DNA of 64,000 nucleotides, taken from assembly GCA_036346275.1 (NCBI GenBank), contig CM070719.1, positions 1,426,001 to 1,490,000 on the forward strand, read 5' to 3'. Under the pieces are notes generated by a model. The model was not told the origin of the DNA. It did not search any database and saw nothing but the letters and a program-made list of their open reading frames with translations. Below are positions 10,549-22,289 of the stretch, one piece after another. The stretch's first letter is position 1, and the number at the start of each line of letters is the position of its first letter. The position numbers and the translations under genes were made by a program. The DNA comes from Otatea glauca. Taxonomy: Eukaryota; Streptophyta; Magnoliopsida; Poales; Poaceae.

Positions 10549-11580
10549 TTGCAGTCTAATATTTTCTTTATCCCCAAGACTGTATTAGATAAGAAAGACC
10601 TTACTCTTACTGAGTCCGAAGAAGAGGAAGATGACGATATGATGCTACTTATTTTTCCTGCATTATATTCAGCTTCCACCATATCTAAAACTCCATGTCA
10701 TACATCAAAACTTACTGGAGCAAAATATATTGCTGAACTTCTTGAAGGTCAGTAATAACTGATGTTACGAAAATCTTCAAATGGAACCCCACATTTTCCA
10801 AACACTCTCAGTCTATCTTAGATCAAAAAATCTTTTGCATAATACAAGAGGTGTCACCGTGGAGGAGCAATTAGGCATTTTCATGTATATGCTTGCATGG
10901 AATGCTAGTTTTCGAGCATTGACCGATAGATTTCAGCACAGTCCTGAGACTATACATAGGCATTTTGGGGCATGTTTTGAGGCGATCACTTCATTGACCT
11001 ATGAATTTATCAAGCCTCCATCCACTGAGACTCATTGGAAAATATCATCAACTCCACAATTTTGGTCTTACTTTGAGGTACATGTAATCCATGTCAGTAT
11101 AATTTAGGAATTTTTACTCTCTCATTTTATTCCTCAATTAGTAATAAGGTCTTGTTTCTTGTAGAACTGTATAGGGGCAATAGATGGTACTCACGTCCCT
11201 ATCACAATGACGGATAGTGAGGCTGCTCCATATCGAAATAGAAAAGGAACTCTTTCTCAAAATGTGATGCTTGCTTGTGACTTTGATTTGAATTTTGTTT
11301 ATGTTTCTACTGGTTGGGAAGGGTCCGCATCAGATGCAGGGGTGTTACATTCTGCCATTAAATCTGGATTTTGAGTACCTAGGGGTAAGTACTATCTGGT
11401 TGATTCAAGGTCATTGTTCGGAGGTGACAGATATGCATGTCTGGAGGAGAGTGAACCAGCAGAAGATTTTTTATCTTGTCAGGTCAACATGTATGGGTCC
11501 GAGAATTCTGGACCATCGAGCTTCTATGCTTGTCAGGATACCTTGGTTTCTTGCGGCGCATGATGTAACTTTGTTTGGTG
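10549..11580 (+). pseudogene. PIF/Harbinger transposase (HARBI1-like DDE nuclease), broken
   Basis: The order is that of plant HARBI1-like transposases: an acidic N-terminus (EEEEDDD, 10615-10640), HTSKLTG...ELLEG (about 10700-10748), then MEPHIFQTLSVYLRSKNLL and a helix-turn-helix-like stretch (FRALTDRFQHSPETIHRHF). A probable 87-bp intron (11078-11164, GTACAT...TTGTAG) follows. The DDE core is GAIDGTHVPI and, 40 residues on, GWEGSASDAGVL, which supply the first two catalytic aspartates. Defects are a stop and frameshift near 10750-10775 and a TGA near 11371. After KYYLVDS the sequence no longer resembles the family, so the last catalytic residue and the C-terminus are missing. It cannot be active. 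Confidence 0.8.
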
Positions 11581-11645
11581 TAAATACATTGCTGGATGGA
11601 AGACAACTGAGATGTTATGTGTCTTGTTGCTGTATGTTTGCATGA

Positions 11646-12051
11646 CCTAACATAAAAAAATTGTGATCGGGAAGCGATTATGCAAGCATTGACATATTAT
11701 GCATGACTAGAATGCTTCATGTTATGTTTTGAGTTAATGCTTGACAATGCTTGAGTTGATGTTATATGCAATATTTATAAGGGAATACCCAAATGTAATA
11801 TGGAAGTTTTTACAAGGGAAAATAGATTCAAGTGTAATCAAGTGGTTTTTTTGTGCCCACAAATATACAAGTGTAAGATATTACAAGTGTAAAAAATTTC
11901 ATAACTCCCGAGCAAGCCCTAAAGCGTACTGTCGCTAGGCGACACCAGGGAGAGACGTACCTTGAACTTCTTCTTTTTCGCGCAACATATTCAGAGTACC
12001 GATCCGATCTGTAAGCACTCGCCCAATCAGAAAGGAACACACACTCCCCTC
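11646..12051. other. No gene; promoter-side DNA of the secreted-protein gene
   Basis: 11646-11900 is AT-rich. 11900-12050 becomes more balanced (CGCTAGGCGACACC) and could hold upstream regulatory sequence for the gene at 12187. No defined element was recognised. Confidence 0.35.
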
Positions 12052-12131
12052 TCTCTCTATATATGAAGCCGAAGTGGGCACCGTGGTGCCTGGGCACTCT
12101 GATTTCACATGCGCAAATTCAAGCCATATTC
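12052..12131 (+). repeat. Terminal fragment of the Micron-like MITE, within the 5' leader
   Basis: About 80 bp (TATATATGAAG, GTGGGCACCGTGGTGCCT and onward) match the end of the MITE at 37669-37746 with few changes. The match extends some 25 bp to the left, into CACACACTC...CCCCTCT, beyond the TA run. The rest of the MITE is absent. It is followed at once by a short copy of downstream coding sequence. Confidence 0.75.
12058..12064 (+). promoter_or_regulatory. Candidate TATA box of the 12187 gene
   Basis: TATATAT preceded by a CT-rich tract (CCCCTCTCTCTC), 123 bp before the ATG. It lies at the edge of the MITE fragment, so the element may supply part of the promoter or leader. Confidence 0.4.
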
Positions 12132-12186
12132 AACCAGCCGCCCTTCTTCGACACATCACAACGTCAAGCTAAGGTAGCTACAATCA

Positions 12187-12522
12187 ATGGCCGAACACAC
12201 GACCGCCGTTGCGGCGGTGCTGCTTCTGCTCCTCCCGGTGATGCTCCCCTCCACGGCGACAGCGCGGCAGTTGGCTATCAACCAGCCGCCCTTCTTCGAC
12301 CCACCCATTGTTTGGCCCCCACCGCCTGCGTTGGAATGTCCTACCGGGGACGATCCTGTCCACCCTACCCTAGGGTCGCCGCCGGACATCCAAGTTCCTT
12401 CCGGAAACCCCTACGACAGGGCATCACCGCCGCCATCTGCCGTCACAGAATTTCTGGTGCTGAGGACGGTCCCGACCGAGCCCGACCCTGACCCCAACAT
12501 CCCGTCGTCACCGCCGTCATAG
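12187..12522 (+). CDS. Small secreted proline-rich protein with CLE/CEP-like motifs
   Basis: 111 residues, single exon, intact. Residues 1-26 form a clear signal peptide (AAVLLLLLPVML core, likely cut after STATA), so the product is exported. The rest is proline- and aspartate-rich with a single cysteine. Two peptide-like stretches stand out. IQVPSGNPYDR (about 71-81) has the VPSG core of CLE peptides. RTVPTEPDPDPNI (about 94-106) matches the CLE pattern R-x-V-P-T-G-P-D-P except Glu for Gly, and also resembles the PTEPG..PG.. core of CEP peptides. The start is the first ATG, with a purine at -3 (ATCAATGG). The leader (12129-12150) repeats part of the coding sequence. It may be a peptide-hormone precursor or a degenerate relative of the gene at 45573. 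Not assigned to a named family member. Confidence 0.6.
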   Translation: MAEHTTAVAAVLLLLLPVMLPSTATARQLAINQPPFFDPPIVWPPPPALECPTGDDPVHPTLGSPPDIQVPSGNPYDRASPPPSAVTEFLVLRTVPTEPDPDPNIPSSPPS

Positions 12523-14254
12523 AATGACATGGGTGCGCGTCGGTAGTATATAGGAATAATTTTGCATGTTTCTTTTAATCTTTTGTTTCCTAAAGAAGGA
12601 GTGTGGATTAAGGATTTTCAAAGAAAAAATATGTGGATTAAGGAAGTGGAATGATCCTGGCATAATCTCTTTTTTCACCGATTAACGTACTAGACATGGT
12701 GGCTCCTTTTACTCTATATTAGATAGAAGATTGTCTCTGCATGTTCTACTTCTACGATGTATATATAAGGGTTTTTTTTTGTTAATGACGGTTCTTGATT
12801 AATCGGTGCAGTTTGGAAATTGTTATCAAGTTTTGTGAGGCAAATTGCTATATTGGCTACCAAATCGAAGTACATACAAGCAAAAAAAAAAACCATGTAG
12901 TATATGGATGTTAACACACAACATGATCACAGTACATACAAGTAAAAAAAAAAAGAAAAAAGCTGGAGATGTGCTTCTATTCTATGCATTTTTTAAGCTG
13001 CACAAATATTAAATCATGAACGTTAAACAATGATTACTTACCCTATTCGTTTGGTTTAAGATTTATATAACTTGTATTCAGTGGAGATACATAGAAGTAC
13101 CTCTCAAAAAGCTGACATAGGCGAGATGCTAATTCAAGTATTACGGCAAAATCCTTTCCAAATTCCAACGCAATGGTGTACGTACAAATGCTTCCACTTT
13201 TTTCGCACAAATCATATATGTTTTAGCGCGCATACGTAACTTTCATCATATTCTCAGAAAGAAAACAAATCGATGCACAATTGCATCCAGTTTATTTGTA
13301 GAAGACGAGGTTGAAATCTGATTGGAGTTGGCCAAATCCAGAAGGTGTTTGGCCCAGCCCAATGGCATCCTGTATGTTAACTTGCCATCAAGGTTCCAAA
13401 TTTCGACGAATTTCGGTGAAATTTTGCATTTCGGGCCACTACGAGATTCAAACTACCGGCCGGATAAAAAATATGGAAAAAATTTGAAATTGCTACAATA
13501 CTTCTTTTTTCGTCGAAATTTCATGAAAAAAAATCCGGATTTTGATGTTTTATGGCCAGATTTGACTTCAATTACATCAATAACCCATAAAAAAGTGATC
13601 TTTGATGATAATTTGTCAAAAAAAATATTTTTTGAGATATTTTTAAATATTGGCAGAAACACTGTTGGAATTTTATAAAATTGCAGAAGCTTTTTAATGC
13701 TATGAAAAATTTATGGTACCATCTTAAGAAGTCTAGGATAAAAAAGGAAATTTTTTAAAATATTTTAAATTAATTTTTTATCTTTTAAAAATAAAAAACT
13801 GAATTAGCATAAATGAGGTAGTAACAATATTGGAATTTTATAAAATTTTTCATGTTTGATCATCATTTGAAAATTTTATGGTAACATTAGTGATTCATCG
13901 AGACTATCCATAAAAAATCCTCAAATGTGATAATTATCTGAGATTTTTATGGGAACATCACTGATATGTCAGGAACCTCCAAAACAATTTTCAAAATTTT
14001 GCGTCGTTGTTTGATCCACTTTTCAGCCAGTGCAAATATACTGAAATTTTGGGATATTTTGGTAGAAAACGAACCGGAATTGAATTTTTGTTTTTGAATT
14101 TCGAACGAGATTTGTCCGAAATAACCAAATTTCGGCGAAATTTTGATTCCGGTTATGAGCGATATTTTATCCGAAAACAAAACTTGAATCAGGCAACATA
14201 TGTAATAACAAACCCACTTTTCTATCGCACGGTTGGACCATTCAAAAGCCAAAA

Positions 14255-14259
<5 letters not shown>
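12523..14259. other. No gene; AT-rich DNA with diverged internal repeats
   Basis: 12523-13320 is intergenic and AT-rich. Within 13320-14170 a phrase GGAATTTTATAAAATT recurs (13668, 13830) and AATTTCGGCGAAATTTTG-like phrases occur near both ends (13410, 14130), suggesting an old non-coding repeat. No ends or target duplications could be fixed. Confidence 0.35.
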
Positions 14260-14286
<27 letters not shown>

Positions 14287-14715
14287 GGTATAATTACTTG
14301 GGGCACCATTGAGACTAGGCTCCGTGATACAAAATAGTTATATTCTCCTATGTATTGCATGTGTAATTTTTTAAAATTTTTAGGATGTTGATTTTAACTA
14401 ATTTACTAACTAGTTTAAACAAGTTTAAACTGAAATTTAAACTAGAGTTTCTTTTTTTGATGATAGTTTGATTGTAGGTATGTGCTGATTATATATATAA
14501 ATCAGCAAAGCATGCAATCTAAATTCGTTTAAAAACTTTAAATTCAAGTATATTTTTTCAAAGGTATGTGTTTTATTTGAATTGTTATAGATGGGTATAT
14601 ACCTAAAACTAATTTTTTTTGAAAAATATACCCGAATTTAACTTGAATCTGCGCATTTGAAATCATGGAGCCTAGGCTCCATAGTGTCCCGTTTCAGCGT
14701 CCTATATATATGTAT
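14260..14715 (-). repeat. Micron-like MITE inside TA microsatellite, copy 1
   Basis: A block of about 420 bp flanked on both sides by TA runs (14260-14285 and 14702-14712). It is the reverse complement of the block at 37669-38102: both share GGCACC near the ends, the TCAGCA...ATATATATA...AATCAGCA region, and the TTTAAACT/AGTTTAAAC stretch. The subterminal sequences are self-complementary (GGAGCCTAGGCTCC). Position inside TA repeats is the hallmark of the rice Micron family; identity with it is an inference. Confidence 0.65.
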
Positions 14716-14784
14716 GTATACACATATATATATTGTATATGTGTATATGTACATATACATATATATGTACATATACATGTATAT

Positions 14785-14800
<16 letters not shown>
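14700..14800. repeat. Palindromic TA/ATGTAC-rich tract
   Basis: About 100 bp of alternating TATATATG, ATACACATAT and TGTACATATACAT words, almost entirely A/T plus TG/CA steps. It separates the Micron-like MITE from the next foldback element. Confidence 0.8.
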
Positions 14801-15339
<539 letters not shown>

Positions 15340-15768
15340 ATAAAGCTATTATGTACTTACCTGTAGAATAGCCTATTGTACGCTCGAGCCATTTAACTCA
15401 GTCCGACTGAGCCATGAAATGCACTAACCAGCGCAACAGACTGCCCTAGTTATTTGGCCAAACCAACTAGTTAATGCCATTCATAGTTTGTATATGAATA
15501 TGTTTTTTTCTTTATTTTAGCCATAACTTTTTATTGGTAACTCAGATTAACAAAAGATTTTCACCAGTATCTTACTGACGACGAGAGGAACATCAAGATA
15601 TAAGTCTCACTAATAAACACCATTCGAATGAGATTTTATTGCAAATTTACCGAATGTATCATAAGAGTTTACTACCGCATAGGCTGCTGATTCTTTTGGC
15701 CTGATAGTAAAAACTATGTATACCGATAGTAAAATTTATGTATACGGATAGTAAAATCCGATTCATAC
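15340..15768 (+). repeat. Left part of an inverted-unit repeat array, cut by the SIRE insertion
   Basis: 15519-15620 holds one unit in plus orientation (AGCCATAACTTTTTATTGG ... GACGACGAGAG ... ATAAGTCTCA) that recurs in both orientations to the right of the SIRE element (31510-32144). The last five bases, CATAC, are the target duplication. Confidence 0.65.
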
Positions 15769-17420
15769 TGAAAGACCATGTGGAGGTCTATCCTTGTGTG
15801 TGATGAGTAATTGACGAGTTTTGAGCTTGGTTTGATTTGAATTGAATTGGATTTGAAGCAATTTGAGTGTTGGTTGCTCTTCTTAGTGCTACCGGCCTAG
15901 GGGTGGTAGCACCGGACCATTGAGGGAAATTATGATCGATTAATGATTTTAGGATAATCATTGAATATCTTTGTGGGCATTGCTATATGAAAGGTTTTTT
16001 CCTTGTCTTTGATGGTTGCAGGGCGACGGTGCTAGGTCATGGTGAGGCGAAGGATGACCGGGACTAGGCGAGGAGCGTCAGAGGTCTAGACAGTTGGGAG
16101 ATCGTCGAAAGATGATCGAAGCCGGAGTTCGGGCAAGTCAAGAAGACAAGGAAAGGAGATGATGCTAGCTAGATGCCGCGTGGATCAATGAGGCCGTCGG
16201 ATTGAGGTCTAGTTGATAGGTTAGCGGGTCTAGGTAGTATGCTTTGAAAACCGTGCAAGAAAACACGGTATGTGTGTGGGTTTTGGGTTAGCCCTTGCAT
16301 GGCTATGTGTGTGGGTTAATCCTAGCCCTTAGATGAGTGCTCTAGGGTTGAGGGACTCATCCAAGGGTGGTAGGTGGCCCAGGAGTAGTATAAATAGGGG
16401 TGGAGGGGTAGCCTCCTTCCCTTGAAGGTTTTTGAGGTTTTTGAATGCTCCTTTGAGCTTTGCCCACATGAAAGTGAGGCTTTGTAACCTCTCCTTCCAG
16501 AAATGAAAGTTTTATCCATCCATCTCTGAATTTATTTTGTGCATTTACATTATGTCCTTACTTTACGCAATTTAAATTCAGTATTTACTTTCCCGCAATT
16601 ACATTCTCGCAATTTACTTTCACGCAATTTGGATTTGCCTCCCCTCCTTCTAAATGCTGTTGATCTTGGATGTTTTGAGTGTGTTCATATGGTTTTACAT
16701 CTCTTTTGCACTCTTGGATTGAGTAGAGAACATCTTTTCTTTCAAGTTCCAACTTTGTTCAGAACTTGTTCTTTGCGCAGCATTTAGTATTTGATTTTTA
16801 TAAACATCTAGAAAAATCCTTTTTAAGTGATTCTTGCTGTAGGAGGTGCGGGACTCGGATATACACCTGTAGAAAAATTTTGGAGTTCACTTGTTGCACC
16901 GTTTGGGCGCCATGAGGAGAAAACCGAGCCCCAAACTTTCTGCTCGAAGTTCTTGACTGACTGTGGTATTCGATTTTTCCTGATTTTTCTGTAAGGCTTT
17001 TTGAGGGGAAATTTGGTGGAGTTCTTCAAGACGCTTCAGCTCATAGGGAGAAAAATTATCAAAATTTTGTGACTGCATAAAACCACCATCCTCCTGTTCA
17101 ACTGGAGGACAATTTCTGGAAATTCTGCTTTTGCTTTTCTGAAAGTGACTTTTGTGATTTGAATTGATGTCCTTTCTAAAAGCAAGAGTTGGATTGATTC
17201 CTCTTTATCTTGGATACTAGACAACCAGGATTGTGACTCAAAAATCCCCACATATTTTATCGTACTTATTCATGCAAGCTAGGGGTACACATAGTTGTCT
17301 AGTTTTTCGGGTTTTTCACGATTTCCTTTGAGCGATCTTGTCGAGGTTTTTGTTGGAGTATTTTGGGAAAATTTATTTGCGACCATTCACCCCCCCTCTA
17401 TTCGCCATTTCGATCTTTCA
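15769..17420 (+). repeat. 5' LTR of the SIRE-type element
   Basis: 1652 bp, TG...CA ends with 7-bp inverted termini (TGAAAGA/TCTTTCA). Nearly identical along its full length to 29857-31509. Confidence 0.95.
16389..16396 (+). promoter_or_regulatory. TATA box in the LTR
   Basis: TATAAATA in the context GTAGTATAAATAGGGG; conserved at 30478-30485 in the 3' LTR. Likely start of the element transcript about 30 bp downstream. Confidence 0.6.
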
Positions 17421-17422
17421 AT

Positions 17423-17434
17423 TGGTATCAGAGC
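17423..17434 (+). other. Primer-binding site (tRNA-iMet)
   Basis: TGGTATCAGAGC two bases after the 5' LTR, a perfect match to the standard plant tRNA-iMet site. Confidence 0.95.
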
Positions 17435-17475
17435 CGGTTTTGCTCTTTCATAGATCTTGACCGGTCTCAAGAGCC

Positions 17476-19747
17476 ATGGCGATGGACAAGTATTCCACCA
17501 AGCCTCCCATTTTTTCTGGAGTCGATTTTCTATTTTGGAAGTCGCACATGAAGTCATACATCACTGCCCAGGGCTTCCTGATATTGCAGAAGGTTAAACT
17601 CCCATATGAGGTTCCTACCGATGAAAATGTCACGACTGGCAATATGGCTGACGTTGAGGCGAATGCTAAGGCAAGGAACATCCTCATACAGGGTCTTAGC
17701 CACAGTGAGTATGACAGGATTTCTCACATTCGTTCTGCTCATGAGATTTAGGTGACCCTCGATGCTTACCATGAGGGCACTACCCAAATCAAGACGGTTC
17801 GACAGGACCAATTCAAGCGTGAGTTCAACAAGTTTGAACAGCATGCAGGTGAGTCTTGATGAGTGTTTCGGTCGTTTTACCAAGATCTTGAGCGATCTTC
17901 GAGCAGTTGGTTGTATATACCCTGACTCGGATAATGCTCGATATTTCTTGACCGCACTCGATTTGCGCGTTTGGGAGATGAAGGTGACCACCATCAAGGA
18001 CACCACCGACCTGTCGACCTTAACTCTTGACGGCCTTTATTCCCGTCTCAAGACTCATGAGATCGACGTCGTCTCGCGAAAGACGAAATCTCAGTCGATG
18101 GCCTTGGTCACCGATCCCATTGGATCTTCTTCTTCTGATTCTTCTATTGGTTTTTCTCTTTCCGCCCTTTGTGAGTTAAGCAATGACCAACTGGAAAAAT
18201 TTCCAGAAAATGAGCTTGCTCTTCTCGCTCACAAGTTTTCTCATGCATACAAGAGGGTGAGAGAGAGAAAGAGAGGTGGCATGATCACATGCTTCGAGTG
18301 TGGTGGCCCCAACCACATTCGGGCTAATTGCCCCAAACTGGAGAAGGCTAAGAACGATGCCGGCGGTTCGGCAAAGAATGACTACATCGACAAAAACCGC
18401 AACAAGAAGCCTCCAGTTCGTGAGCCGACGCGTGAGAAGAAGTACCGCAACTTCTCCAAGAACAAGAAGCTCTTCCACCGTGTCCTCGCCGCGCTTGATG
18501 ACATCAACCTCTCTGACACAGAGACATGGAGCGATGAGGGCGAGGATGAACCGCAAGAGAAGAAGGGCGGCGACGACTTCTCCGGCATGTGCTTCATGGC
18601 CGACGCCAACGGCATCAGCGACTCCGAGCTCTACAGCGACTCGGACGAGATACCCTCCTATGACCAGCTCAGTGAAGCCTTGTGTAAACTAGAAAAATTT
18701 CATGCTAGAGCTAGAGCTAGGTGTACGGAGCTTGAGAAGGAAGTAGGTACCTTGACTTGGGAGTTAGCTTCTCTTAGATCTTCTCCCTCCCTAGTCACTG
18801 ATGATTGCTCTTTGTGTGATGCTATTCTTGTGGAGTTGGAGAACTTAAGGACTATGCATGATAGTGTGTTGACTGAATTAGATAGTCTTAAGTTGAAGAA
18901 TGCTAGAAATGAATCTATTGATACTCCTTCTGTAGATGCTAGTTTTCTTCATGCTCACTCTACTCCTTCTTGTGCTAATTGCCCTAAATTGCTTGCCGAA
19001 ATTGATGCCATGGGCGAACACCTTAGAAAGCTTTCTGCTAGAAACGATGAACTTGAAATGCATGCTTCTAAGGACCCAGTCAGCTCATGTGAGGGCTGTA
19101 GGCAACTAAAAGTTGACAATGAATCCTTAAATGTCAAGTGTGCTAATCTTGCTAAGGACTTACTAGATAAGTCACAAGAAAGTTGCTTGCGATGTTCTAT
19201 GATTGAGGGGGACTTGGATAAAATCCATGTTGAACTTAGGAAGAAATTAGAAGACCAAGCCCATAGAATTAGAAATGTGTCTTGCATTTCTTGTGAGGCC
19301 CTCAAGATTGAGGCAGCCGTGCTGAGGGAGAAAAATGCACGTGCTGAGAGAGCTCATCTTTCTGGTTCTTCTTCTTCCCCCTGTTCTTCTTGTGCCTCTT
19401 TCTTTCGAGATTGCCAGTATCTTATGAGCACTCTCGAGAAGTTAGTAGGAGGCAAGAAGAAGCTCAATCTTATTCTAGACCAATCCAAGATTAGTAGATT
19501 GAATCAAGGTCTAGGATTTGATCTCTTGGAGCACGCTCGGGCGCATCCTCCCACCATTGTGCGCGGCTCCAAGAGTGGTGAGATTGTGGTAGCTCCCAGA
19601 GTGAGCACCACCGTATTTAGGTCTGCTGCGGTTGTCCATAAGACTTCTGACCAGAAGGGTGTTACTCCTGTTGCTTCTGTCTCTAGCAAGGCGAAGTACA
19701 CATACACCTTCCGTAAGAAGGATGGTCACCTAGTAGATTTACCTTGA
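17476..19747 (+). pseudogene. SIRE-type Gag with zinc knuckle and coiled-coil tail
   Basis: Starts at the ATG in GAGCCATGGCGATGG, 40 bp after the primer site. The N-terminal Gag core (FSGVDFLFWKSHMKSYI) is followed by the UBN2-type region, a CCHC knuckle CFECGGPNHIRANC at 18290-18331, and then about 450 residues of charged, Ser/Cys-rich, partly coiled-coil sequence typical of SIRE-lineage Gag. Two defects lie in the first third: an in-frame TAG at 17748-17750 (a Trp codon in relatives, by context) and a frameshift near 17855. After 17860 the frame is open to 19747. 19748-20242 contains more Gag-like C-terminal words in broken frames (GGSAFAPRHANRFD). Confidence 0.85.
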
Positions 19748-22019
19748 GCGCCAAGATCACTCGGCGTGGCGTGTTGCTGCTCTTAGGGGTATTCGAGGTC
19801 ATCCTTAGACTTTGAGTGCTCCTAAGGTACACTGCGCTTCTAGGCAGTTAGAGAGTCGCTTTGTTTTTGGGCGCGTCCGTGACTCGGTTTTCATCTTTGG
19901 TTCTTGAGTTTTAGTCTTGGAGCTGTTCGTAGTCAGTCTTTCCGCCGTCCTCTTGATATTCCTCATTTTTCTCATCGAGGTAGATATCAGCGGCGTGATG
20001 TGTTTTCTGGTAGGAGTTTTAGGCAGCTTCATTGGGGTGGTTCGGCTTTTGCACCACGGCATGCCAACCGATTTGACTCCTAGATCATCTACTAGAGTTG
20101 CTCGATCTTGTTCGGGTTAAGCGTCGAGAGACACTCGAGTCAATCTTCTTCTCGTGGTGGTACTGAGGAGTCGTATGGTTCAGTATTGGGTTCCTAAGTC
20201 TTCACTCTATCCCAGTACTGAGTCATCTTTCTCTCTTGTGTCTTGATCAGGTTCGTCGGATGGGAAGGAGATGTTTGGATTGTCGACTCCGGTTGTTCTC
20301 GTCATATGACCGGAGATTCTCGATGGTTCTCTTCCCTAGTCCGAGCCCCCGGTGATGAGTTGATCACTTTCGGGGATGCTTCTTCAGGTAGAGTCATCGC
20401 TAAAGGTACCATTTGCATTAATGACAATTTCATTCTTAAAGATGTTGCCTTAGTAAGTAAGTCGCAATACAATTTGCTTTACATTTATCGACTTATTGAT
20501 GACTCTTTCGAGGTGAGTTTTAAGAGTAATGCACAGAGAATCCTCGATTCATCGGGAGGGTTAGTTTATGGGATTTCTAGATTTGGGAGAGCCTTCCGTG
20601 CTGATTTTTCTGTTTCTTACGGAGACTCTCTTGGTGTTTGATTGCTTGAGTCCGTGATCTCTCCTTCGGCATAGGAGACTTGGTCACATTGGATTTGATC
20701 ATTTGACCCGAGTTAGCAGCCACGATCTCATTCGTGGTTTGCCCAAACTCAAAATGGTCAAAGACTTAGTTTTCTCTCCCTGCCGACATGGCAAGATGGT
20801 TGCTTCTTCTCATCCCCCAGTCACTGTTGTGATGATTGATGCACCAGGACAGCTTTTACATATGGACACTGTTGGTCTAGCTAGAGTGCAGTCAGTGGGT
20901 AGGAAGTGGTATGTTCTTGTCATTGTTGATGATTTTTCAAGGTATTCTTGGGTGTTTTTCATGTCCTCGAAGGATGAGACTTTTACCCATTTTAGGGGTT
21001 TGGTTCATAGGTTGTCTTTTGAGCTCCCTGATGCCCTACGAGCTATACGCAGTGACAATGGCACGGAGTTCAAGAACTCCTATTTTGAGAGTTTACGTGT
21101 GGAGTCCGTTTAGAGCATCGCCTCTCTCCCTCGTCCCTCGGCAAAATGGCGTAGTGGAAAGGAAGAACAGGACCACAGTAGAAATGGCTAGGACGATGCT
21201 AGGCAGTGCAGTACTCCTAGGAAGTTTTGGGCTGAGGCTATAGCTCTTGCTTGCCATGTTTCTAATCGTGTATTCTTGAGAGCACATTTGCACCGCACTT
21301 CTTACGAGTTGAGGTATGGGCGAAAGCCGGTGTTTCTCATTTTCATGTGTTTGGTTGCAAGTGTTTTATTTTGAAGTCCGTAACTGGATAAGTTTGAGTC
21401 TCGTTCTTCCGATGGTATCTTTACGGGTTATTCGACTTCTTCTCGTAGCTATAGGTGCAGGTTGCGTCGCATAGCATCATAGAGACACGTGAAGTGACCT
21501 TTGATGAGGCTAGCCAGAGCTAGACCCGATATTTGAGCTCTTCTTCTTCCTCTGAGACCATCTTTGTAGAGGATGAGGATGATGGAGATGATGGTGTTCC
21601 ACCGATCCAGCCCTCTACACCGAGGTGCCTCCTGTTTCCATTTCGCACCTCGGGAAGGCTAGCCCTTGCCTTCGACTCTCATTCAGCTAGTGGCTCTGCT
21701 CCTACCTCTTCTGTGCATGAGGTAGATGCCATACCTTCGGACCTCCCGTCATATTCAGCGTTCTCATCCACCTGATCAGATCATCGGCGATCTGTTTGAG
21801 CGAGTCACTCGCTCAAAATCAGGTTTGTCCAGTTTCTGCCTTCACTCTGCCTTTGTTGCCTCGTTTGAGCCGAAGGATGTGACTCATGCATTATCTGACG
21901 AGTCTTGGACTAATGCTATGCATGAGGAACTTGAAAACTTCGAGAGGAACAAAGTCTGGCAGCTTGTAGAACGTCCATCTGGTCATAATTAGGGGTGAAA
22001 ATTGTACGAATAATTTCCG

Positions 22020-22215
22020 ACCGATCGACCGACCGAAGCGTCTCGGATAGCAATTCGGATAATCTCTCGAATATCCGGATATTTTGTTCGGATATGGATC
22101 GGATACGGATAAAATGTCCCGGATACGGATACGAATACGGATATCTCGGATAATATCCTTCGGATAATATCCGACCATTTTTTCGGATACTATCCGCCGG
22201 ATAATATCTGAATTC
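22020..22215 (+). repeat. Left subterminal repeat array of the hAT element
   Basis: About 15 copies of GGATA/CGGATA-type motifs in both directions. Such arrays next to hAT ends are normally transposase-binding sites. A mirror-image array lies at the right end. Confidence 0.75.
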
Positions 22216-22289
22216 CAGATTAGCCCAATAGCCCGGTTTGGCCCATCAGCGATCAGCCCATGCATTAGAGACTTCATTCCCCAAATGCC

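Noticed and set aside
8300..11650. A complete PIF/Harbinger element bounded by GGGCCTACTTGG at 8300
   Set aside because: I could not find the matching inverted terminus or a 3-bp duplication at the right side.
18300..18692. 130-residue plus frame overlapping the SIRE gag
   Set aside because: It is an out-of-phase shadow of the Gag frame, which has the zinc knuckle.
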